Of a stretch of 64,000 nt of DNA, positions 29,701-43,600 are shown in pieces. Below the pieces are notes generated by a model. The model worked only from the letters and a program-made list of their open reading frames with translations. It did not search any database and was not told the origin of the DNA. Source of the stretch: Solea solea (taxonomy: Eukaryota > Chordata > Actinopteri > Pleuronectiformes > Soleidae); the NCBI RefSeq assembly GCF_958295425.1, contig NC_081147.1, positions 1,881,690 to 1,945,689 of the forward strand. Direction: 5' to 3'. The translations under genes and the position numbers were made by a program. Within the stretch, counting starts at the first letter, position 1; each line of letters begins with the position of its first letter.

Positions 29701-30906
29701 TCTATGGGATTTGGTGTGGGAGAGTGAGCAGTTTACAAAGCTATAAAAACTTCTTGTTTCCTGTTAGTAAAGTTTGTCTAACAGTGAGATAAAGACACAC
29801 GTTTTTATGAATGAGTGAAACAGCAGGTGTGTCCTCTGGACACGGGTGCTTTGTTTACTAATCTGGATTTTGTTCCATGTTTGTTTACTCATCAGACGAC
29901 CCATTAGTTGCGCTCCGTGATTCTGTTATTCCTCTTCTTCTAGTGGAGATAATTAAATATATTCATGTCAGAGCTGGAGCAGATTCCTCTCATGGTTTTC
30001 TTTTTCCAGCACCTGAACATAAAATAACTCTTTAATTCACTGTTTTTTATTGAGGGTTTGGTTTCAAACATTTACGTATTACGATTTGATTAGATTAGCT
30101 TTTCTTAAATCTGTGTTTTAAACATTTAAAATGCATGTAAATCTGACCGATATTGTACTAAAGTGGGATTAACGCACCCCAGATAATCCGATTGAGATTC
30201 TGCTTGTTTACTTTCAACTGGACCCACATTTGTCTCGTCGCTCTGCTGCACGTGATCTGCAGTGTCACTCGCCTGACCTTTGACCCGGAAATGAAAGAAG
30301 AAGCGAGTAGAAAGAAAACCAGGTTGAAATAGTAACTCAAACTCACCTTGAATAGTAAAATAAAATAATAATAAAAGAGGCAAGGGCAGGAGGATTAAAA
30401 TGAACAAAAAACTGTTTATATAGATTTCAATGGGTACATTTTTGCACCTAAGGTGAAGACTGTAACTTTTTCTGGTGTTGACAAGAATTTATCGTATTTT
30501 GAGGTACCCTTTTATTCCCCGCCCTGATATGAACAATATCTCCCTCTCTCTCTCCCATTTTTTTATTGGGACAAAGGAATAAAAGTCCTAACTGGTACTT
30601 AACTGGTCAATTGTAGCTCAACTTAACCTGAACTATCACTGCAAAAGATTGAATCCATCCAAGTGGAAACATGTTGTTGTTGTTGAGTCTCATGGAACCA
30701 AAACTATGAAGTTATATGTGACGTAAGATTTAACTGCTGCAACAAAGCAAATCACTCAAACTCAATAAAGAAGAATACATGAGGAAGAAACTTTAAAATA
30801 ATCAAATTAAACAACTGAATAAACGACACAGCAATTCACTTTAATCTGACTGCCTTCATCTCTTTGATCTCGCAAATAAAAAATTAATAAACTCTTTGTG
30901 TGTGTA

Positions 30907-30941
<35 letters not shown>

Positions 30942-31590
30942 TAGGGAGGTGCAAATAATTTACTTGTTGAAACGTGGATTGTTTTTGTTGGATTCAATTT
31001 AGATTTCTCTTTTTTCCCCCCCTGTTAATGAAGTGAAGTAGAAGAGTCTGGCTCTGAGCCCAGAAAAACAGTATGTGTGTGTGTGTGTGTGTGTGTCTCA
31101 CACACACTCTGCTGGTAGTGATGAGTAGCAGTCGACTGATGCACTGTAGCTGTGTGCGGTTAAATAAATGGACTTTAACTCTCTAACCCTAAAACCAGGT
31201 CTTAACCCTCAGAAACAGCCCTTTAAAGTTTTGAGGACTAGCTATAATGTCCTCACAAAGACACACATACAAGAACACACATGTATGACTAACCCTAAGC
31301 CTAAAACCAGGTCTTAAACCTCCAAAAAGGCCTTTAAAGTTGTGAGAATCAGACAAAATGTCCTAATTTTCCCAAAAATGTCCTCAACACTTATAGTTTA
31401 TAGGTTTTTTTTGGTCCTCACAAAGACATGCATACAAGAACACACACATTTTGTCTAACCTTATTCTTTAATCCAAACCTTAAACCAGGTCTTAACCCCC
31501 AAAGAAGTTGTGAGGACCAGAGAAAATGTCCTAATTTTCCCAAAAATGTCCTCACCACCTATATTTTAGAGTTTTTGAGGCTATTTTGGG

Positions 31591-31632
<42 letters not shown>

Positions 31633-34600
31633 TGCACTGCTCGTGGATTTTATTCATAGAATCTTGCTCATGCCATAAGAACATTCATTTTCAACACAAT
31701 ATTACACGTCACTGCATAATAGACATCCTGCTTTCTAGTTTACGATGTTCACATCAGGTTCCTCGCAGAGACGAGGAGGACGAGGACGATAATTGCACTG
31801 AATGAATGAAAAAGCGCAGCAGCAGGGAGGAGACAAATGCCAGGAATCCACTCTGAATATGGAATCAGGTCATTGTGAGTCACTGTTGTGGACCGGAAAT
31901 TCATTCACCTCAAATCAGAACACGTTATTTTCTTTTAAATTGTTTTTTAATGGACGTTATTTAGTCTGAAAAGGCATTCATGAAGGATTAGCTCCTTCAC
32001 GTTAGCAGAAATGCCACATCATTAACCCTGGTCTAGAAGCAACGCAGTGTCTCCAAGATTATTTTGACGCTACATCAACTTATGACAGGGTGGATGTCAC
32101 GTCTGTCCAAGCCTGAGCACTGGAACTGTGGAACTCCTGACCTACCGCACCATTTTACTCTGGTACTCCAAGGGAAGGGTGCCAAAGAATGGAACTCCGT
32201 TTGCTCCGTTCACACGGCTAAAGAAACCATGAGCGGTCAAAGCTGATCCTGTTTCATCGACCAGCTGTTCTTTTTCACATGTTATATGTCCATGTTTCTC
32301 TGCAGGCCTCTTGAGCCTCAACGCACCGCTGGATTTTGAGGTTTCGCGGGCGTACTACCTGTCCGTGGAGGGAAGTCGCGGAAAGTCGTCCCTGACTGAC
32401 ATCACCATGGTGATCGTCAACGTGACGGACGTGAACGACAACGCGCCGGTGTTCACACGAGGCGTCTACACCACTGAGATAACGGAGGACCTGACGCCTG
32501 GGAGCCTGGTGATGAAGGTAGAGAACTTCTGACTGAAAGACGGATCTTCTGAATTGTCCGGTACCTTTTGTGTTTGCAGAGAATTGCATATGCGTTCCAG
32601 TCACATTCATACGTTCATTCATACTAAAATGGGGGGGGGGTCAGTCTGACGAAACGTCACTGGATTATATTGGATTTATTGTCTTACCAGGAACATGCAA
32701 AGTCCACGCAGTCACAAAAGTTTGGTCTTTGTGATCAGAAACGTTGTAACATTATTTGTTTTCCAAGTCCTATCTAAATCTAAAATCAGGCTCTGTCAAG
32801 CAAAACTATCAGACCTCCCTGAGGGAGCTTTTTTGTAGAAGTTTTTTGATGAATATTATTCACTTCTGAAACTTTTTTTTGGACGCTTCGTTTTTTGGGT
32901 CAACTTGCTTTACTAGCTATTGCATACCGTTTGTCTTGACAAACGAATCACTTCCTGTGTGCGGCGCTGGAGTGTCACCGGGCTACACAAGGTCTAGTAA
33001 CCACTACACTGAGGAACACAAAGATTATTAAACAAATTTAGCTTCAACAGTGGCTTAATGAGCACAATCTGTACTCTGTTAGTTAAAGAACACTCAAAGA
33101 TGTTGCAAGAACTGCCTCGAGACCTAAGCTCACTTAAGTAAAAAGTAATAATAATAAAGTGAACCATTTACCAAATGCCAAGAAAAACACAAGACACAAT
33201 TACTTCAATGTAAGGCCCCTTTCGCCTCGGGGCCTAAAAGTCCCTTGCAGCACCCCTGCACTCACTATGGATGAGTGAGTGAGTGACTCATGTACAGTGT
33301 TCTTTAGGTAAACACATTATTACCGCATGAATACATTTTCTGCTCCTGGATTTGAAGTGCGCCGACGTAATTTGACTCTTGTGACAATCACTGTTTGGGT
33401 CACAGAGTCACGTAAGTATTATACAAACTCAACGTCATGCAGTTATTGTTTCTGGGTCGGGAACAAAACATTCGGGAACAAAGCATTTATACATTTTTAT
33501 AAACAAAGTGTACTTGTAATGTTTTGTTGTGCGTACACAGGATGAATACAGGGTAACAGTCACACATCACAGACTCAGAAGAAAATCTTTGAAAATTGAA
33601 ATTAAATGGTATTTTCAAGGTTCAAAGTTTCAATATATCGATTATTAATTGATTACTACATTCATCTTCAACTATTTTGATGATCAATTAAGTGGTTTTA
33701 GTGTTTTTTTTGATAATTAAAGCCAGTTTCTGTGATTTTTTTCAGTTTCTTTGCTCCATATAACAAAGAAATCAATATAATAAGTATTATTTTGGTTTGT
33801 GGACAAAAACAACACGTCATTTTTTCAACCAAACAACTAATCAATGAATTGAGAAAATAATCAACAGTTTAATCAGTTATGTAAATAATCAAACAACATG
33901 GATCCGAATGTGCAAGTCAAAAGTGTAACATAGTTAATATTTGTTGGACATGTGAACACACACAGCAGAGACGGTGCATATTAATAAATATAAGAAATAA
34001 CAAAGTTAGCGTATTGAACCTGAGACAGATCGTATAAAGAGTTACTTAATGAAAGTTACAGCATATTCACAGAAAATGAGGCCATTTGAGATGAGCTGAC
34101 ATCAATGACAAAGAAAATCAGACACACACACGCACACACACACACACGCAGGGTTATCTGACAACATGTCAGTCCCACAGAGGAGATAAGACAGAAAATC
34201 ACAGCTGACGGTCGGATGATGAGTCCGTAATCACATGGTTTAACGTTTGACATTTTTCCTTTTCCTGTTTCTGTTTCCCAACATTAACTTCACCGTGACC
34301 TAATTTCCCAGTCTGAAATGTTTTAACTGTTTTCTCATAATGGTCAGAGAGACGGTCGTCGTCATCCTCCTCCTCATCATCATCATCAGCCGCAGCAGCA
34401 GAGAAAATTACAGGATTTATTGTTGATGATGATAAGAACGACAGGATTGTTTTATAATTCAAAATGTCATTAAAATTATTATTATTTTTTACAGATAAAG
34501 ATTAATGTGATGTTATTTATTCAAAAGAAAGAAAAAAGTTTGAATTTATTTTATGTTATGAGAAAACAAAGAGCGTATATAATAAAATGTGCACATAAAA

Positions 34601-37600
34601 ATGATAAAAACAAAAAGCTAACTAAAGCTAAGATTGTCAGGTTCAAAACAAAGCTAATGTCTCACTTGAGTCTGAGAAAAGCAGGTTAAAACAAAGCTTT
34701 AAAAGAGCTAGCATAGTTTTCTAGATAAAGTCTAAACAACGACTAGCTAACCTAGTTTAAGTCTAGATTAAGGTTAAGCACATATTGTCAGGTTAAAAAC
34801 AAAGCTGAAACAAACTAGCATAACTTGCCTGGTAAAATGAACGTTAACCAAACGTGCTCAGCCAAACTAGCTAAACTAGCTTAAACAAGCTAATAGCCTT
34901 ACACGTGCTTGTGTCAAAACACGGGCTAAAACAGGTTTGTATTTGCTCTTAGAAAACTTAAGCTAATATAAGTAATCATCTTTACTTTTACTTAAAAAAG
35001 TAAAAGTAAAGATGATTAAAGCATAAAGGTTAGCATTTATGTAAATTACTCTGAAAGTAACAGACTACTTGTGATGTCTGATTTTGTTGATTTATCATTT
35101 TCTTATTTTGCAATCATCTCTGCTGAATTCTATCCTTTTGTTTTTGACCCTTTTGTCTGGAATGTAAATAAAATATTATTATTCCCTCTCTCCGTTTGCT
35201 CCAGGTAACAGCCACCGATCAGGACGGCCCGATCAATAACCTGCTGCGTTACTCCATCGTGAGCGGAGACGCTCAGCAGCAGTTCACCATTCACCCTCGC
35301 AGCGGAGAAATCACTGTCCGCACTGCAGTGGACAGAGAGGAGGTCAGTGTGTGTCAAGTTGTAAAGGAGATAAATCCAAAATTATATAAACATGGGACAT
35401 TTGCCAATGAGAGAAGCCAATTTTGATTGACTAAAATTCTTAAAACTAACTTCTTAGTATAATAAAGTGCCTTAAAACTAGAAAACAGACCAAAAGTAGC
35501 GCAAAACTGGCTAAAATGTAAGGTTTATATCGTTTATATAGATTTTTCTTGAAAATAAATTTTTGCAGTGTAGACAGAAAAAGCAGAAGCAGTGAATACA
35601 GGAACCAAAAAAGTATAAAATAAAATGCAAATACTGAATTGTATTTGAATCTCCTCTGCAGGTCCCTCATTACTCTCTGACGGTGCAGGCGGCGGACGAA
35701 GGGAATCCTCCTCTGTCGTCGGCGATCCTCATCACCATCACTGTCGCCGACGTCAACGATAACCCGCCGGTTTTCTCCCGAGTCAACCACAGTCTGCTGC
35801 TGCAGGTAACGTCGACCTGAACCTCACCGCCATTTTAATTATCCACTCACACATCACGTAAAAAGGGAACTGACATTTTGACCCAAAAAAAAACATACTT
35901 TTTCATGACCAATCAGAAGCCGGTGTTTGCTATTAGCTGTAAATAACAAGTGTTAGTGTGTAAGTGTGACCGCTTCCTGTTACTGCTCATGTATTTCAAC
36001 AGTTGCGGAATGAAAAGTAAAACTAAAAATTAACATTTTTATTTTACAACAATCTGTTTTTATTGCCAAACCTTTATGGTAACATTTGACACAGAATATA
36101 ATAGAAAAATGCTGGCGTCACTGGCTCTTATTTTGAAAGCCAGGTTGAAAGGAAGTGATGCTGTGTTGTGTACAAAGAAACCGGTCGGTTACACTAATAG
36201 AACGAATAATAAGTTGATTTATTTAATAAGAATAACAACTAGAAAAACATAGCATGTCGTTGTTTTATTTCAAATCCATTGTGCTTTTAATTCACCTCAA
36301 ATCAACAAAAAACTTTGGTTTTTGGTCAATTTTTTTACATAATGCAGTGAAACATTTATTCATTAATGTTAACATTCTTTTCATTAATGTTAACATGCCA
36401 ATTATTTATTTTTCAAAGTAAAATACAAGACAATATTCATGTTTTGTTAAGAAGAAAAACCTCCAGGATGATAAAATGTATGATTCTTAAAACCCGTCAT
36501 TTTTCCGCTCACGGCTGCTGAATTTTGAAGAAAAATGAATGATTGATTTGACCCGTGTGAGGACATGAGTGCTGATGAATGAGGCCGCTTCTGTTCTTTT
36601 TCAGCGCACTGTTGTGGTGCGTTTACAAACCAACCACGTTCACAGCCCCGAGCTGTTGGCACTGCACTGCGCTGCCCTGCGGTGGAAGAAAAATGCTCAC
36701 CTCACACAAATTACTCAACTCAAACAACATGTCAACAAGTGATATGTAAAATCAACCCAGAAAGAAACATTTGTTCATCAGTTTCTCTGGTGTCCCCGAG
36801 GGGGAGCATCAGCAGCAGCAGTGGCACTCAAGTGTGAAATTTGACAACTCAATGAGAAAATATGAGCAGGGGGATTCTATGTGACTGGGAAATATGAGCA
36901 GCTCCTCAGTAAAAGCCGGTTGATTTGGTCCAGGTGAGGCTGTAAACCTCGACCTGTGACTACCAGAGCTAATTAAAGAGAAATCTCTCACAGTTCCGAT
37001 CAGTCCTCAGAGCTCATTAAAAAAAACTGAGATTTCAACACTGAAACTCTTCAGAGAGTCAGAAATATCAGAGTGGAGGTTTCTGGCACATCTGTTGCAG
37101 GGAGTTTTTGGCTCGTGTGAGTCTGTGGTTGTATTTCACTCAAAGCAGCAGATGGACAATGGTGTCATTATGTTTGAGAAAGTCCTCAAAAGGAAACACA
37201 GCGATAAGTCATGAAAGCTGCATCTGTGGTGGTATCTGCACCTGACACAAGCAGTGACACAGGAGTTTTACTGCCACTTTAAACTAAATTTAACTGCACT
37301 GATGTGTTTGTCTGTTTGGCTGCCTGATGGTCTGCATTTGTCAAATGCAGTTAGAAAGTGAAATCAGGGGTATTTAAAGTGGAAATGAAGACTGGGATGT
37401 TTTATTTTGTCTTTTTTAAAAACATAATTTTAGGCAAACCTGATACCACTGCATCTAACTATAGAAGCTGCTGATGTTTAACAACAATGTCATGGTGCCT
37501 GGTACTTGTTGCTAAAGCAAAACACCAATGTCATTTTGTGTGACTACAAAAACTGCTAACATCAAATAACAATGCCTTGGCATCTAGCTACGGTAGCTTC

Positions 37601-40600
37601 TAACACCACTTCCATTGCATGTGGCTACAGTTGCTAATGTCAAGAAAAATGCTGTGGCATCTAGCTACAACAAACTAGCTGACATCAAACAATGATGACT
37701 TATTCAGCTACGGTAGCTGCTAATGTCAAACACCGATGACTGAGCATCTAGCTACGGATGCTCTGAATGCAAAACATCAGTTATAATCCATCTGGCTACT
37801 GTTGCTAACCTCAAACACCAATGACTCAGCATCTAGCTACGGTAGCTCCGAACGCAAAACACCACTTATAATCCATCTGGCTACTGTTGCTAACGTAAAA
37901 ACACCAATGAATCTAGCTACAGTAGCTGCTAATGTCACACGCCAATGATTTAGCATCTAGCTACGGTAGCTGCTAATGACAAACAGAGAGCTAGCTGAGG
38001 TCTCCTCACAATAAAGGACATGAACATTTAAGTTTAGAGCAGTGAACCTCATTAGAACATCCAGGATCCTCATCAGGTTTTTCTGTCAACACAAACATCA
38101 AACCATGACATCTGCTGGTAAACAGACAACTGTGCAGACAACGACTATGAAAATGAATACATTGTAGAAAATGTCCTGCGTGCTACGACTGTGTACCGTT
38201 AAGACGTATTAGAATAAGACGTATTCATGAACTTTATTTCCTGCAGGAGGGAGAGTCGGTTGGCAGCAGCATCCTCCAGCTCGTCGTGACGGACAAGGAC
38301 ACGCCAAAGAATGGCCCGCCTTTCTCCTTCCACATCGTCAGCGGCAACGAGGATCGCCGTTTCCACGTTGACCAGGGCGGCCTGCTGTCGCTCTCTGCTC
38401 CACTCAGAAAGAAGGTCAAACCCCACCATCTGCTCAAGATACAGGTGATTGTGATTATGATTCATACACAAGCTCTGGCTTTTCCCCTCCTGACTTCCTT
38501 ACGCGATTCCCGGTTTCCCCACTCCACCATGACCTTTTAATCTTCTGTGGTGTCGTCTTTTCCACGCTGTTTTTTCCCGAGTGGGAGCAAAAGAAAATCT
38601 GCTGTCAGTTCTGTTTACTATCTGTACGTCACCAGTGATGTGCGTCGTGTTGGAATCCTATGACTGTAAAATGAAAATTTCACAAACTGCCGACTGTAAA
38701 CTCTAGATCAGAGATAGAATGGAGATAAAATGCTGATGCGCTGCTGCAGCTGCTCTCTCTCGTGGCCTCGGCTGCCATGTTGCTGACGGCGCTGTGAGGA
38801 GAAAATAACACAGGCAGAGCTTTCCTACTTTATCTAGTGCTTCAGATTCAATAACTTGCAGCATAGTTACCGCAAATCTGACAACAACGCCCTTTTATTT
38901 ATCTTTGATTGGATGTAGAGTCTCAAAGGAAGCAAGGTTTTTGAAGTGGGGTCACATGAGGTGTTTGTACATCATCAGTGTGTCAAACAAGCACATGACT
39001 GTGCTTCGTAAAAACATGGCTGTGTTAGGGGACAAACATAAAATCTTCAGACAGATTCAGATCAGGAATGTGGCCAAATGGGTCCTCAAACCAACTCCAC
39101 ATGTGGTTTATTTGATTGGATCTTGATCAGGATCCATTAGGAGCATTCAGACCTGAAATTAGTGCGATCTGCACATGACCGACCACATGGGTAGTGGTTA
39201 GCACTGTTGCTTTGCAGCAAAACAGATCCCTGTGTGCGTTTTCTCCTGGCTCTCTAGTTTCCCACTGTACAAAAACTTGTAGAGGTCAACTGGACCTTCT
39301 AAATTGGCCGTAGGTGTGAATGTGAGTTTGAGAGTCCCTGTATGTTGGCTCTGTGATGGACTGGCGACCTATCCAGGGTGTGACCCCATCTTCTGCCCTA
39401 TGTCAGCTTAGATTGCCTATAGCGTCCCCCGCGACCCTCATATACCCTATAGCACATTTATGGTTGAACAAAGTGCTTCATAAGGTAAACAAGAACTTAA
39501 AAACACAGTAAATCATGATTACAAATGTTTCAGATCCAGTCGGGTATGCTCAAACACCCAAGATGGTCTGATTCGTAAATACAGGCTCAACATGTGCTGC
39601 CGGTTTCATGAAGTCAGACTAGCTCTCTTATGCTGACATGATGATAGGTCAAGTGGTCTCTGGTAGGCCGACCAAGATGATGGTCTACTTCAGCACTGCT
39701 AATAAATGTGTTTTTTGTTGGGGGGGTTCTACAATTTCTTTGAGGGTCCTGGATGGGTCATCTTCAGTAGTAGGCAACTGGACATGCTTGACTTGAGTTA
39801 ATTAGTAAAGTGGTAAAATCAAGGTCTGTCCAGATGAAATGTTTTCACGTCGCAGTGAAGGCCAGAGAGAAGAATTGGGTTTTAAACGATTGAAAATGTC
39901 CACTAGCAGATTTAATCGGGAGGGGTCAGCTGTCCCCAGGTTTTTACAGACCTTCGGTAGTAACTGATTTTCTGACTTCAGTTCTCTTGACCAGTGGTTT
40001 CCAAAGACTGGTTTTTGACCCACAGATGGATCATGGGAGATTTTTTGGGGGGACGTCCCAAACAAATTTGCTCAATTTTCTCAACCCTTGAGTTAAGATT
40101 TATGTGTATATCTTTTAAATTACCAAATATTTCCTGGAGGTGATTATTTTACTAATTCAGAATGATTGGGTGTGACAGATATGGCTGTAAATGGCCTGTA
40201 CAGGTTCTAGATCTCCAGTCGATCAATCTCGATGTGAAATGGTCTCCATCGTATGTATTAACCTCTGTCTTCGATGGATACAGGTGACGGACAGCGGTCA
40301 CCCTCCCCTCTCCTCCATCTGTGTGGTCAACATTAACGTAACCGAGCAGAGCAAGTACCCTCCGTCTGTGGTGCCACTAGAGGTCTTCATCACGACATCT
40401 GGAGGCCTATTTGCCAACCGGGTCATCGGAAGACTCCACGCCTCTGACCAGGACCTGCAGGACGTCCTGACCTACAAGCTGCTGTCTGAAAACCCAGAAG
40501 GAGGAAGGTTCTCAGTGGATCTCGCAGACGGAAAGATCTGGGCAGATGAAAACCTGGAGGAGGGCTCGTATTCACTGAACGTCAGCGTGAGCGATGGGAA

Positions 40601-43600
40601 GTTCAATGTCTGGGCCGGGGTCAAAGTTCACGTGTGGGCAGCCGATCAGAGGGCACTGGACTCCGGTCTGACGCTGCAGCTGGTCGGGATGTCGGCGGAG
40701 GAGTTCCTGGGCGATCACTGGAGGGGCCTTCAGCGCAGCATGGGTCAAGCTCTGAGTTTACCCAGACAAGAGCTTCACCTGGCCAGCCTTCAGCAGCAGC
40801 AGGACACCCAGGTCCTGGAGGCCCTGCTGATCTGGAAGCCCAAGAGTGGACTCGTCCAGTCTCTGCCAACAAACAGACTGGCAGGTAAAAAAAACACTGT
40901 GGCCCTGTGGGTCCTCAAATCTGAAAAAATTTCGCTTGTCACCGCATGAAATGAAGAGAATATACTAAACTTTGTCTTTGATGCAGGTATAATATCAGAC
41001 ATCGAGGACTCTCTGGGCCTGAGCATCCTCCAGGTGAGCCACAACGGCTGTGTGGGCGCCGGCTGTCCACCGCGGGGCTGCAGGAACGCCGTCCGCCTGA
41101 CCACAGAGAGACTGGGTCACTTCACCACTGCCAGAGCTGCTTACATCACCCCACAACACACCTGGGAGAGCGTCTGCCCCTGCAACGGTATGTGTTTATT
41201 TGTGCACACAGAAAATCATTTAAAAAAAGTGAAGCTAAAGCAGGAAAAAGTGAGCTGCTTAAAGGTTTCATCGAGACAAACAATAATTGTTCTTATTATA
41301 GATAATGATGGGTAGAGCAATTAGAGGATGAATTATCAAGTAAAAACAGGTGGAAAAGAATTGATTGTTATTCAAGGCTGTAAAGCGATCGATGGAGTGA
41401 GTCATCGCAGCACGTCCACACACAAACAGCAAGATTTAAGTAAAACGGTGGATTTTGACTTTGGGGCCAATTCAACGTGCTATTATATTGCAACACAGTG
41501 TTTGTCAGGGTTCCCACTGGTCCTTGAAAATTGCCCTAAATAGACATGAGTCATTGAAAGTGCTTGAATTTTGTGCAGTAAAGAAGTGAAGTTGATGTTT
41601 AGGTAAATGTCCCCTTTGTTTGTTGCTTGATGTGCATAGATTAGGCCTACGCAGGACAAACGCGGAGTCATAATTACTAGCGGCGTTGTGGACACTGTCC
41701 ACTGTCTCTCGCCACTGTTGACGTGAGATTTTGTGCAGAACAATGAGCGAGTAAAGTTAAGAAAGAGAGAGCAAATGACAACGTGATGTCCGGGAAATCA
41801 AAATTCCAAGATCTATTCCAAAGACAAATGACAAAACTTGACTTTGACCAAGATTCCAAGGACAATCACTTGTCCAGATGCAGAGCGTGCTGCAAATCAA
41901 TACAAGTGGACGGCATAATGGACGAAGACGCTCTTAGAAGATGTCCTCCCCCTTCTTAAGCTGTGTAAGCACATTCTGGTCCTTGAATTTGAGGGAATTA
42001 GTCTTTGAAAAGTCCCTTAATTTGATCATTTTTCATCTTCTTACCTGTGAAAGCTGGTGATGTCAGTCCTCGTTTGATAAGAGAAAGAATGTGGGTCCAG
42101 CATCAGATTAGATCACAGCAGGACAGACAGGACATCTGGACCACTGACTGCAGACAGCGGCACCACCTCATGAGATCGTCCTCGGCGATTTGTGTGTTGG
42201 CATTTCTGCGAGGATTAGTTTGTCCCGCGCAGAGCAGGACAAACCTGACAAAGTTAGGTTCTTCCGGAGCTTCCTCTCGTTGTGTTATCACCTCCATGTT
42301 TTGACTAAATCAAACTCCCTTATCCGAAAAAAAGAAGAAAAACAAATTCAGAAGCGCTGTGATGCATAGAGTTCGGAGATAAGAAGGTGTCGCGTTAGAA
42401 GTTGATACAGTTTGTTTTCTGATTTCTCTCAGAATTTAACTGTTTATTGATTTCCTTTATTCTCTCATGCTTGGGTAAAAGTAAGTTACCCAAGTCCAGT
42501 GTGTAAAATTTGGGGGAAATTATTTTAATTTGGAAAAAACTGAGGCACAAATGTTCTGAACACAGTTACACCCACGGGCAGACGGGGGCAGTGTGAAACT
42601 GATATTATTTCAGATTAAAAGCAGGCGGGATAATGAAAATAGATTAGGAAATATTAATTAGAGTTATATAATCCAGATAGAATCCTGATAGAAGTTAAGT
42701 GATGTGTGTCAGACTCAAAATGGAAGAAAACTAACTTGTGCAGTTGAATAATTAATATGTGTGTGGGGCTTTTTTTTATTAACTTCAGAGTCGATCCATA
42801 TTTCTCTTTTCTTATAATCTAAATGACCATTTACTCCTGTGGACATGAGTCTCTAACATCATTCACACTAAACACATGTGGTAGTTAATCCCCGGCTGTG
42901 ATTATCCCTGATTTACCACAGTGGAATAAATGAGAATTAATTTAGTTGATTGAAAAAAATAATAATAATCTAAATGAATTAATTAACTGCCGCAGTAAAT
43001 TGCTGAAGATAAGAACCACTATCCAGAAAAAGCAATAATATACACATGTAGACATTATAAAGGTTAAGCTTTTTGATGACGTAAATGAGGAAACAAAAAA
43101 GTAATTTATATATTAGCAGTTATTGCTGCATTTTTGACCTTTGTACTCTTTTAAAGTTGGACAGTAATGTTCTATTTTATGTAAAAACGTCAAGTTCCCT
43201 TTTACATACGTTTACACACCATGAAAATATGTTTTTAACCGTTTAAGTCGCAAATTATGTGACAAACACGTCGCGTTTTGCAGCAAAACAGGAATTAATT
43301 TACTATGCTATCTTTTTAATGTTTGCTAACTGCAGCTAACTGGCTAGCTTCAGTGCTGACAGGTCATAGCGTTAGCTCCATCATAGTCATTAAGAAAAGC
43401 TGGTGGCTATTCATCTGAGGCTAACTCTGAAGCTAAACTATGTTCACAGTAAAAGCCTTCACTACGCCTTGTTAGTGTGTGAAGAAACTGTGCTAAATCG
43501 CCATCTTTCAACTAAACAAAACACCTAGCAAATAAATTAGCATATGATAAACACAGCCACACTGTGCACAAGCTAACAATCATTTTAGGTTCATGCTAAC

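Larger units (their letters stand above)
28436..32305 (+). other. Intron M-N, 3870 bp
   Basis: Holds a foldback arm (29618-29800), an isolated copy of the gcacctaaggtga block (30421), several TG microsatellites and a diverged tandem repeat at 31180-31570. No gene seen. Confidence 0.85.
32518..35204 (+). other. Intron N-O, 2687 bp
   Basis: Contains a G10 run at about 32631, a CA microsatellite (34121-34149) and a region of dispersed agctaa/aagctaa words (34600-34970). No gene seen. Confidence 0.85.
38445..40283 (+). other. Intron Q-R, 1839 bp
   Basis: Contains a tRNA-derived SINE (39190-39447) and an hAT end fragment (39992-40125). No gene seen. Confidence 0.85.
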
